From positions 1 to 52,044 of the forward strand of contig CAILUI010000099.1 of the NCBI GenBank assembly GCA_903837355.1: a stretch of 52,044 bases of DNA, given 5' to 3'. The DNA comes from an uncultured Victivallales bacterium. GTDB lineage: Bacteria > Verrucomicrobiota > Lentisphaeria > Oligosphaerales > JAFGRS01. Position 1 is the first letter of the stretch; every line of letters starts with the position of its first letter. Below, piece after piece: positions 23,803-32,022 of this stretch. Made by a program: the position numbers and the translations under genes. The notes under the pieces were generated by a model. It saw nothing but the letters and a program-made list of their open reading frames with translations. It had not been told where the DNA came from and ran no database searches.

Positions 23803-26800
23803 TCACGGCAATGGGCGTGGCCGCCGCGCGCCCGGCCCGGCGGCCTGGGCCTGATCCGGCAGGGCGACCAGCAGTTTGGAGAACAACAGCCGGTGCGCCT
23901 CGGCATACTGCCCAACCTGCAACGCCGACCTCAGCGCCGCCAACCGCGCCGCCAGTGCCGGCCTCTCCGTGCCATCGACGCTGGCGGCCTGCGCCAGCGC
24001 TTCGGTCTCGCCTAGACGCGCGGCATACCACTCCTGCGTGGCGGCGGGAAGGGTCACGGTGCCGCCCGTCGGCAGTACACCCGGCGACCAGCGCAGCGAG
24101 ACGAGCTGGTACGGCTTGAGTTCCAGCTCAAACCGGGCCGCGGTGACGGCCCGCTCAGCGCCGGAAGCAAGATCCACGACCGGGCCTGGCGGCGCCGCCG
24201 TCGCGACCGTCAGCGTCGCCGGCGACCAGATGCGGTTCACCGCGTACAGGTAGACCCCCTCGGGCGCCGACAGATAGCGTACAGTCACCGGGTCGCTGAG
24301 CCCAGGGAGGTCCGTGAAGGGCCGTGCCGGCAGGGCCCGGAAAGCGGCGGCGAACTCGCGGGTTTCGTCGTCGCGGCCGGCAACCCCGAGCGGCTGCCCC
24401 CCCATCAGCAGCATCCCAGCATCGGCGCTGGCCAGGTTGAAGGCAAACTCGCGCAGAAAGTGCCGGCCGTGCGGCTTGACGTCGGCGCTCTGGAAGAGCG
24501 CGGCAAAGGTTGCCGGGGTCAGGGAGTCGTTGAACGACTCGAAGTACTTGTTGAAGCTCGACACCAGGCCGGGCTCATCCTGCCGACGCCAGCCGGCGCC
24601 GACGGCGGGCCGGTAATGGAACTCGTCGTTCACCGTCAGCGTGTTGTCCCACCAGGTCTGCCAGACGCCGTCGGTGGGTTGGCGCAGCGGCACCACGATC
24701 AGGCCCGGCACACGCCCGAGCGCCGGCAGGTCGAGGCCCTGCTGCTCGTAGGCGACGGTGGCCTGGTCGAGGCCCTCGCACTCGCTCTGGGTCCCGTCCA
24801 GGAGACTGGCCGGCGGGAACACCGAGACGTAGAGGCGCAGGCGCGGGTCGGTCGCCTGGACCCGCCCGGCCAGCTCGCGGTAGAGAGCGCTGACCTGGCC
24901 GGCGCGCCAGGCGAGCCAGGCTTGCCGGTGCTCGCCGGTGAGCAGACGCAGGCGTTCGGCCCAGCGCGTCGCGCCCGTGAGTGGCGGCAGCCGCAGGCCG
25001 GTGTCGGCCTCGAAACGGCCCACGGTGGCGTCGCCATAGCCTTGGTTCAGCCCCCCAAAGACCTGCGGCGCGATGCCGCCGCTCCACACATCGAGGCCCA
25101 GGAAAGCAGGGTGGTTTCCGAAGCGGCGCAGGACCTCGCCGAGGTGGCTGAGGAAGAGGGTGCGGACCGCCGGGTGCGTCGGGTCGAGGTGAGTGCTGAC
25201 CTGGCCGGCCGAGTCGGTCAGGAAGAGGCCCTGCGCCTCGAACTCAGCCCGGCGGTGCGTGGCACCGGAGATCTCGGGCAGATCGTAGAGGTTGATGATC
25301 CCCAGCAGCGACCGGTCGCGCGCTGCCAGCATGTCGAGCAGCAGCATGGGCACGGCATAGCCGCCCGCCAGGACGTGCCGCTGATAGGCGCTCCCGGGGA
25401 GGTTGTAGAATGCGGCGCTGTAGCGCAACAGCGGATAGGCAATGACGTCCTGACCGGTGTACTCAAGCTCGTCCACCAGCGCCTGCACCATGCGCACCAG
25501 CCCCAACGGCTGACCGCGTTGCGGGTCCTCGTAGGAGGTCAGGTACTCGAAGCTCTGGTCCTCGTCCAGATGGCCGAGGCGCCGGCGCGGCGCCGGCGTG
25601 TCCACGGCGCGCCCCAGGGCGGGCAGCGGTGCCGGGGCGGGCAGCAGCCTGACCGCGGCCACCGCGGCCGGACAGCCGGGCACCATGGTCCGGGCCTCAA
25701 ACAGATACTGGTCCACAGCGGGATAGATGAGGTAGCGCGTGTGCGTGAGCTGCATCGAGTTCGGACTCACGCCGCCGGCGCTGACCCCGCCCGCCAGGCG
25801 GTCGCGGTCGCGTTTGCTGGTGGTGGCAGGATAGAGGTAGAGCCCCATGACCCGCCGCCGGTCGTCGGGCCAGCTCACCTCGAGCACCATCGGACCTGCA
25901 TGCAGGCGGGCCGGAGGGATCGTCAGCGGAAACGAGAAACGGTCCATCTTGCGCTCGCCGGCTTCGAGGTAGGCCTGGCCGTCGGCCATGGCCTTGCGGT
26001 TGACGGCGCCGGCAGCGGCGAAGCCGGCCACGTCCACGCCTGGAACGACCGTCAGCTCCGGCTCCGGCGTCGCGGCCGGCGGCGCCGCCGGGGCGGCGGG
26101 AGTGGCCTGGGCGTAGGCGACGATGGCGAATGAACGGCGCCAGCGGGCGCCGTTGTACTCCGTGCTGCAGGTCAGGGTGTAGAGGCCGGCGCCGAGGGCG
26201 GGCACGGGCAGGTCTACGACCTCGAGCCCCCCGCCTGGCGTGACCTGGCGCTGGACGGCCGCGAGTTCACGGCGGTCGTTGTCGGCGCCCTGCGTCAGGC
26301 TCAGCGATACGCGCACCGGGCCCGCTGCGAGCCGCGCTCCCGGCGAACCCGGCAGGCGGCCGGCGGGGTGCAGTTCCAGGGCCAGTCGCTCCGGTGCACC
26401 AGCCCGCAGGTAGCGACGCTCCAGCACCACGTCCAGCGGCACGCAACGCCGGTACTCCGCGGCGATGGCGTCGTCGTCCAGGGCCGCCGGCACGATGGTC
26501 AGTTCGTCGAAGGACCCCTGGCTCAAGGCCGCGGAACTGAAAGCGGCGCCGAGCCGCAGGGTGGTGGCGCCAGCGAGGTCGACCTCAGCCAACTGCGGCC
26601 GACTCCAGCCGTTCATATCATTCTGGAGGTACGGCAGGCCGTCGAGCAGGATACGGTTCCAACCCCGGTCATTGATGACGAAGGCGAGATGGTGCCAGTC
26701 GCCCCGGCTGAAGTTGCCGACGGCCCAGTGGTTCTGGTCGGAGACGACGCCGGTGGTGTTGGTCGTCTTGAGGATGATGGCATGGGCCGTGAGTACACGC

Positions 26801-27801
26801 AGCACTTCGCGCCCGGCCGCGTCGCCAACGGCAAAGAGATCGTGCGCCCCCGGCGGCACCTGGCCAGCCGCAGCCGCCGACCAGGTGTGACCGTCCCAGT
26901 CGGGGCGGAACCAGTACATGACCGTCACCGCGCCATGCTCGAAGAGGTTGCCGGTTGGATAGTCCAGGGCGGGTGTGGCCCCGCCCGCCGCGGCGCCGGG
27001 ACGACGGCCGATGGTGGCAGCGCCACCGATGATCCCGTCCTCGCGCTCGACGCCGGCGCTGGCGGTCGGTGCGGTGCGCCGTCCGGCGCCATCGACGCCG
27101 TCCAGGCCGTCGTCGAAGGCCGCCCGCCAGGTGCGGGTGCTGGCCTCGGCCGGCGAGAGCGCGACCGGAGCGGCGCGCGCTGCCAGCGGCACCAGGCGCA
27201 GGTGGTCCACCTCCACGTCGGCGTTGTAGGCGTAGAGCGTGATGCCGCCACGCCGCGGCTTTACGGCGCTCATCTTGCCAACCAGGACCTGGTCGGCAAA
27301 CACGAAGACGGTGCGGCCGGCACAAAGGATACGGACGTGGGTCCAGGCCGCGTCCGGGCCGCTGGCCAGTGGCTGGCGCAATTCGCCGAGGGTGATGTGC
27401 AGGGCCTCGCCCTCGGGCTTCTGCAGCCCCTCAAAGGTGGTCCCGCGGCTGAAAATCTGGAGGGCGCTCTCCGGCTGCCCGGGCTCGGTGACCGACTGGC
27501 GGACGATGACACCGACGTGCTGGTCGCCGGCGGCAACGCGCGTGCGGCGGAGATCGAATTCGATGTCGACGTCGTCCCACTCGTCGGGGCCCAGGCGGCA
27601 GGAGGCCACCCCGGCGTGGTCCGCCGGACTGCGCAGCACGCCCTGCTCGACGCGCCAGAGCCCGTCCGCGGGCAGTCCGAGCCGCGCCGTGGCTGCCGGC
27701 GCGTCCTCAAACTCCTCGAGCAGCGCCCCGGGCGGCGGTACCGCCGCGGCCAACAGCGCCGCGCTGCAGCAGAGCAGGCCGATCACGGCACGTCGGTTCA
27801 T
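23803..27801 (-). CDS. Giant secreted glycosidase-like protein with LamG domain
   Basis: A 1332-residue exported protein. The ATG at 27801 has a GGAG site six bases upstream and opens a clear signal peptide (MNRRAVIGLLCCSAALLAAA). Order of parts: a 3-keto-disaccharide-hydrolase/DUF1080-like jelly roll (about 25-215), a LamG/concanavalin-like domain (about 225-455: GAVTVMYWFRPDWDG, WHHLAFVINDRGWNRILLDG), beta-sandwich domains, then a probable TIM barrel (about 720-1210) with FGNHPAFLGLDVW and LRLYVSVFPP, and a terminal beta domain. The barrel resembles GHL10 or GH42-like families, but I cannot assign one. The gene lies 152 nt downstream of a second large glycosidase-like gene, probably in one operon. 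Confidence 0.72.
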   Translation of the reverse strand: MNRRAVIGLLCCSAALLAAAVPPPGALLEEFEDAPAATARLGLPADGLWRVEQGVLRSPADHAGVASCRLGPDEWDDVDIEFDLRRTRVAAGDQHVGVIVRQSVTEPGQPESALQIFSRGTTFEGLQKPEGEALHITLGELRQPLASGPDAAWTHVRILCAGRTVFVFADQVLVGKMSAVKPRRGGITLYAYNADVEVDHLRLVPLAARAAPVALSPAEASTRTWRAAFDDGLDGVDGAGRRTAPTASAGVEREDGIIGGAATIGRRPGAAAGGATPALDYPTGNLFEHGAVTVMYWFRPDWDGHTWSAAAAGQVPPGAHDLFAVGDAAGREVLRVLTAHAIILKTTNTTGVVSDQNHWAVGNFSRGDWHHLAFVINDRGWNRILLDGLPYLQNDMNGWSRPQLAEVDLAGATTLRLGAAFSSAALSQGSFDELTIVPAALDDDAIAAEYRRCVPLDVVLERRYLRAGAPERLALELHPAGRLPGSPGARLAAGPVRVSLSLTQGADNDRRELAAVQRQVTPGGGLEVVDLPVPALGAGLYTLTCSTEYNGARWRRSFAIVAYAQATPAAPAAPPAATPEPELTVVPGVDVAGFAAAGAVNRKAMADGQAYLEAGERKMDRFSFPLTIPPARLHAGPMVLEVSWPDDRRRVMGLYLYPATTSKRDRDRLAGGVSAGGVSPNSMQLTHTRYLIYPAVDQYLFEARTMVPGCPAAVAAVRLLPAPAPLPALGRAVDTPAPRRRLGHLDEDQSFEYLTSYEDPQRGQPLGLVRMVQALVDELEYTGQDVIAYPLLRYSAAFYNLPGSAYQRHVLAGGYAVPMLLLDMLAARDRSLLGIINLYDLPEISGATHRRAEFEAQGLFLTDSAGQVSTHLDPTHPAVRTLFLSHLGEVLRRFGNHPAFLGLDVWSGGIAPQVFGGLNQGYGDATVGRFEADTGLRLPPLTGATRWAERLRLLTGEHRQAWLAWRAGQVSALYRELAGRVQATDPRLRLYVSVFPPASLLDGTQSECEGLDQATVAYEQQGLDLPALGRVPGLIVVPLRQPTDGVWQTWWDNTLTVNDEFHYRPAVGAGWRRQDEPGLVSSFNKYFESFNDSLTPATFAALFQSADVKPHGRHFLREFAFNLASADAGMLLMGGQPLGVAGRDDETREFAAAFRALPARPFTDLPGLSDPVTVRYLSAPEGVYLYAVNRIWSPATLTVATAAPPGPVVDLASGAERAVTAARFELELKPYQLVSLRWSPGVLPTGGTVTLPAATQEWYAARLGETEALAQAASVDGTERPALAARLAALRSALQVGQYAEAHRLLFSKLLVALPDQAQAAGPGARRPRPLP

Positions 27802-27953
27802 CGCGGTCTCCATGGGTCTGGAATCACACTCAGGCGCCCCAGACCAGACCGCCTGAAGGCGGAACGACAAACCTGGCCCCCCCCCCGTGGCGCACGCCCG
27901 GTACGTAGTCCCGCGTTCACGCGGTCCTCCGGGCACCGTCGCCGCCCGCCGGC

Positions 27954-30935
27954 CTAGCGCGTCTGCGCCTCGTCCTGCTCGCCGGCGGCGAGATCGGTCA
28001 GCGTCACCTGAATCGGCCCCGGCGGGAAATCGCGGAGGAAAGGCACGGTCCAGGACAGCACCCCCTGTTTCGTCGTCGCGAAGACCGTCTGCTGGACCGC
28101 CCCGCAGCTCAGTTCGAGGCGCAGTGGCAGGGCGGCATCAAGGACGGCTTTGCGGCCCAGCACGCGGGCGTCGACCTGCACGCCCTGCGGCGAGCGGGTC
28201 GGCGGTTGGGTGAACTCGACCTTGCGGATCGGCTCCGGGAGCAGGAGGTAGAGCGCGCCATCGCCGCCGGCCAGGCTCAGCAGTACGGCTTCCGGCGCCG
28301 CCTTCAGGACCCGCGGCTTGCCGGGAGTCCCGGGGAGCCGGTACAGATAGCCCGGGCCGCGCACCGTACAGGCCGTCTCCGCCGCCGGGAACTCCATCGG
28401 CATCAGCATGAAGTGGTTGTACTTCTGGCGCTGGGCGCGCAACGCCGGCGAGAGCGGGTTGAGCTGGTGGTCGTTGATGAAGAAGAGGTAGGTGGCCGCA
28501 CCGGCCTGGCGCACGCTGCAGACGACCTCGGGGTCGGCGACGGTGACCCGGGGCGCGGCGTTGAGGGGAGCCAGGAAGGTGGACAGGCAGGCGGCCTTCT
28601 GCAGGAAGACGTCGATCAGGTAACCGCGGGCGCGGCGCTGGTTCCACTCGGTCGGGCGTTCCTTCGGCCACCAGGTGGTGAAGGTGCTATCGAAGCTCAC
28701 CGGCAGACGCTCGACCCCGGGCAGTTCCAGGGTGGAGTTGGCACCCACATAGACCTTCCCACCGCGGGCGATGTAGCCCGCGAGCGCCTTCCGACTGCTG
28801 GCATGCAGGTGCTCGACGTAGGGGATGATGAGCGCCTTCCAGGGCAACTCGCGGCCCTCCATCAGGCGGTACTCGCTGACGACATTGGTGGGGACCTGGG
28901 CGTACTTCAGCACCTCGTAGGCTTCCTGCATGGCGTGGTGCGACCACCAGCGGATGACGCCTTTCCAGGGCTCGTCCTTCGCGAAGACCTGCTCTTTGAG
29001 GCCATCGACGGCCTCCTGCGAGTAGCTGTACAGCAGGCCGATGGGCTGCGGCGCGTTGCGCATCGCGTAGAGCGTCGGCGTCATCGGTTCGAGCAGGTCA
29101 TGGGCCAGCCGTCCGCACTCCTCCCAGGCGGCGGTGCCCGGCAGGGTCCAGAAGGGCGCGTGGTAGACGAACCAGCCCACCGAGTCGACGCCATGGGCGA
29201 CGGCCTGCCAGGTCATGGCGCGCATATACTCCGGCGGGGGCATATGCGGAGCGCGGTCGTAGGAGTCGAAGCCCTGCAGCAGATCGAGGATGGGGATCTC
29301 GGGCCGGCCCTGCAGATCCGCGGTCTCCTCCAACAACGACGCATTGAGGCCGACGTTGAGGACCATGGTGCCGGGGTACGTGTGGTCCCAGAGCAGGTCG
29401 AAGGCGGATTGGGTGTTGAACTGGTCGTCGCCGTGGCACATGCCACCGGTGATGGGCAGCGAGGCGAACATTTTGAGCTGCGGTGCGCGCGCCCGTGCCG
29501 CCCGGCCGGCGCGGGCATAGAGCGCGCCGCTGGCGCGGTTGCGGAAGATCTGGTAGTCGATCCAGCGGTCCAGATAGGCCGGCGAGAAGTCGTCTTTGGG
29601 GATCGGCAACTCGGCGGCGAACTGCTCGCGGAAGGCGCGCCGACAGTGCTCGCAGAAGCACAGTCCGTAATCGGTCTCGTCGCCCATGTGCCCATAGGTC
29701 ACCCACGGGGAGTCCGCCAGCTTCGCGGCCCACTCGTCCATGGCGCTGTCCAGGTTCGCCAGCGCCTGCGGGTTACTGAAGCACGGGGTCTTGGCGACGG
29801 GCTTGCCCGCGGCATCGACCGCCCAGGTCTCCGGCGTCTGCTTCGAGGCCTCGGTGAACAAGGGCGCCCCACAGGACTCCCAGCCCTGGATGCCGGCGTC
29901 ACCCAGCGCCTTCGTGGCACCGAAGTAGAGGGTCGCGGAGTGCGTGACCAGATCGCGCGCCCAGAACTGCTGCATCTGCGGCTCCTTCCAGTAGAAATAG
30001 CCGCCCCACTGGAAGTTCATCGGCTGCTCGGGATGGGCGAAGGCGGGCGGCTTCTGCCAGGTGGGCGCGGCCTCGGCCTGGGCGGCGAGCGGGCGCCGGT
30101 CGCCGACGGCCAGGGCGGCCAGGCGCCGCCAGAGGGTTCCGGCGAAGGCGTTGATGTGGGCCTCGGTACCCGCCCGTACCCAGGCGAAATCGTCGCCGCT
30201 GTAGACGATCACCTGGCCGGCGCCGAAGCGACCCTGGCTGATCAGGGGCCGGCCATCCAGGGTGGCGAGCGCCTTGCCGCGCACGGTGCCGGCGTGCAGA
30301 CCGAGGATCTGCCAAGCGCCGACGTCGATCCCGGCGCCGAGGGCGGTGTCGAGAAAGACGGGATGGCGCGCCGCTGCCGGCGTCGCGGTCAGCATCTCCA
30401 GATCGGGCGTCGCCGCGATCACCACCGGCAGGATGGCACCGAGGGGCGTCTGCTCATAGCTGCTGACCACCGTGGGGACGCAGTACTCGGTCTTCGGGCA
30501 GCCGCCCAGGCCCCAGTGGCCCGCATAGACCAGCAACGCGCCGCCCTGGCGCACATATTCCACCAACGCCGGTTCGTAGGGGTCGCCGACGCTCTGCCGT
30601 ACGTCGTCCAGGATCACCAGATCCACGCCCTGCAGCGGCAAGGTGCCGCGCTGCGTTTCCAGGTCCAGGCGCTGCACCTGCCAGGCGTCGGCGGACAACC
30701 AGCGTTGGAAGCGCTCGGCGTCCTGCGTCAGCCCACGTACCAGGAAATCATGACTGGGATGGTGCAGTGGGAACTGCGATTCCTGGTAGCTGCCCCAGGC
30801 ATACTCTGAAACCAGACCATCGGCCAGGACCAGGCAGTGACGCACGGGGGTCGCATGCACGGTGGCGAGTCCTCCCAGGCAGAGGCCGAGCGTCAGCATC
30901 GTCACGGCCGGCAAGGGCCGCAGCAGGCGTGTCAT
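27954..30935 (-). CDS. Secreted GH42-like beta-galactosidase-type protein with GATase-like domain
   Basis: A 993-residue exported protein starting at ATG 30935 (GGAG eight bases upstream), with a signal peptide cleaved after about A28. Residues about 30-275 form a class I glutamine-amidotransferase-like (ThuA/GH42 domain 2-like) region: LVILDDVRQSVG, GGALLVYAGHWGLGG. A TIM barrel follows, with GDETDYG (E420 as candidate catalytic acid) directly before the CFCEHCRRAFREQF segment, which is typical of GH42-like proteins. The C-terminal beta domains resemble trimerisation and Ig-like parts. The exact family and substrate are not determined. Confidence 0.74.
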   Translation of the reverse strand: MTRLLRPLPAVTMLTLGLCLGGLATVHATPVRHCLVLADGLVSEYAWGSYQESQFPLHHPSHDFLVRGLTQDAERFQRWLSADAWQVQRLDLETQRGTLPLQGVDLVILDDVRQSVGDPYEPALVEYVRQGGALLVYAGHWGLGGCPKTEYCVPTVVSSYEQTPLGAILPVVIAATPDLEMLTATPAAARHPVFLDTALGAGIDVGAWQILGLHAGTVRGKALATLDGRPLISQGRFGAGQVIVYSGDDFAWVRAGTEAHINAFAGTLWRRLAALAVGDRRPLAAQAEAAPTWQKPPAFAHPEQPMNFQWGGYFYWKEPQMQQFWARDLVTHSATLYFGATKALGDAGIQGWESCGAPLFTEASKQTPETWAVDAAGKPVAKTPCFSNPQALANLDSAMDEWAAKLADSPWVTYGHMGDETDYGLCFCEHCRRAFREQFAAELPIPKDDFSPAYLDRWIDYQIFRNRASGALYARAGRAARARAPQLKMFASLPITGGMCHGDDQFNTQSAFDLLWDHTYPGTMVLNVGLNASLLEETADLQGRPEIPILDLLQGFDSYDRAPHMPPPEYMRAMTWQAVAHGVDSVGWFVYHAPFWTLPGTAAWEECGRLAHDLLEPMTPTLYAMRNAPQPIGLLYSYSQEAVDGLKEQVFAKDEPWKGVIRWWSHHAMQEAYEVLKYAQVPTNVVSEYRLMEGRELPWKALIIPYVEHLHASSRKALAGYIARGGKVYVGANSTLELPGVERLPVSFDSTFTTWWPKERPTEWNQRRARGYLIDVFLQKAACLSTFLAPLNAAPRVTVADPEVVCSVRQAGAATYLFFINDHQLNPLSPALRAQRQKYNHFMLMPMEFPAAETACTVRGPGYLYRLPGTPGKPRVLKAAPEAVLLSLAGGDGALYLLLPEPIRKVEFTQPPTRSPQGVQVDARVLGRKAVLDAALPLRLELSCGAVQQTVFATTKQGVLSWTVPFLRDFPPGPIQVTLTDLAAGEQDEAQTR

Positions 30936-31705
30936 CGGGTAATCTCCAGGTTCTGTGCAGAGAATACAGCATGCGACCGCCGACCGCAAGCCTGCGACGC
31001 CAGCCCGGGCGCAGTCAGCTCCGTAGGGGTTTGCCTGGATGAGAGTCGCGAGCCTCACGTCGGGATGTCCGGCCTGCCCCTGGAAGCCGGGATCTCCGCA
31101 TCCCGGCCGCGGCATACGGAGATGCCGCGTTCCACCCCAGCGAGGGGATCGGACCAGCGCCAGAGGTGCGGCAAGCCCCCAAGTGTCCGCGAGTTGAAGG
31201 GGCGGGATAGGCGCACGGGGGCTAACGCGACCCTTCAGGCCGCACGGCTGCGCCGCCTTCACCCAGGCCGACGGCCTGGGCCAAGGGATGCCGGCCCTGC
31301 AGGCCTCAGACCCGGCAGACACCAGGTTCCGCGGTGAGCCGTCCCCGTCCCACACGGCCGCGCTCGCGCGGCCGGCGGCTCAGCGGCGCGGACGCGCCTG
31401 GGGAGCTTCGCCCTCCAGGAAGAGCCGCGGCTCAGCGGCGCGTGCGTCCTGCTGTCGACAGCAGGACCCTCCAGGGGTCCGCGGAGACCTCACTGGCATG
31501 ACCGCAACCATCGCATCCCTGTTCGTATCCGCGCTCAGCATAGTGTACGGTGCGGTACGGATGATAGGGGTCGTTCGATGACGACGCTGGCACTTCACCG
31601 AGTCCTGCAGACGGCGACTGAGGGGGCGACGGTGGCCGACACCCTCCTGGCCAACCGCCCGGAGCATCAACCTGACCATGAGGTGACGCCAGGAGATCCC
31701 GAACC
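30936..31705. other. Gene-poor spacer with repeats
   Basis: A 770-bp spacer between divergent genes. It holds the twin-hairpin repeat copy B (listed separately) and two copies of the GGCTCAGCGG...GGAGCTTCGCCCTCCAG family (31373-31417 and from 31430). It also holds a perfect 22-bp palindrome at 31446-31467 built from TCCTGCTGTCGACAGCAGGA. From 31498 on there are two very short frames chained by ATGA overlaps up to the next gene; these are unproven. I see no convincing promoter for either flanking gene. Confidence 0.75.
31030..31137 (-). repeat. Dispersed twin-hairpin repeat, copy B
   Basis: Inverted copy of the element at 8650-8755. Hairpins lie at 31087-31106 (7-bp stem, loop CTCCGC) and 31109-31128 (7-bp stem, loop ACGGAG). 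The loops are complementary at five of six positions. Similarity to copy A runs on about 50 bp beyond the hairpins on the side of the shared CTTCCAGG motif. Confidence 0.87.
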
Positions 31706-32014
31706 ATGAAGCGTCTGTTCAGTGCCAGTTCCTCTGCGGATGAGGCCACGCTCCAGTCGCTCAAGTCGGTGTTGGCGGGGGAGCGGATCGCGTGCGAGGT
31801 CCGTAACGAGTTGCTCTCCTTCGCCACCGACCAGGGTCTGGAGCTCTGGGTAGTGGATGACCAGGACTACGGGCGGGCGCGGAAGATCGTGGAGAGCTGG
31901 AGAGAGTCCGTCCCCGAGCCGCACACGGCCTGGGTGTGCCCAGACTGCAAGGAAGCGCTGGCAGGCCAGTTCACCTCGTGCTGGAAGTGCGGCAAAGAGC
32001 GCGCGGAGGCGTGA
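31706..32014 (+). CDS. DUF2007-like small protein with C-terminal zinc ribbon
   Basis: A 102-residue cytoplasmic protein. The first 70 residues resemble DUF2007 (PII-like ferredoxin-type fold): a repeated alpha-beta pattern with LQSLKSVLAGERIACEVRN and ELWVVDDQDYGRARKIVESW. The tail is a treble-clef-like zinc ribbon with C78, C81, C92 and C95 (CPDC, ten residues, CWKC). AGGAGA lies upstream of the ATG. It is probably a small regulatory or metal-linked protein; its partner is unknown. It converges on the HzsA-related gene with only 8 nt between them and has no obvious operon partner. Confidence 0.82.
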   Translation: MKRLFSASSSADEATLQSLKSVLAGERIACEVRNELLSFATDQGLELWVVDDQDYGRARKIVESWRESVPEPHTAWVCPDCKEALAGQFTSCWKCGKERAEA

Positions 32015-32022
32015 CCGGCGGC

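Noticed and set aside
24460..27957. Two long + strand frames opposite the giant glycosidase gene
   Set aside because: They are shadows: the minus-strand frame has a signal peptide and recognisable domains, they do not.
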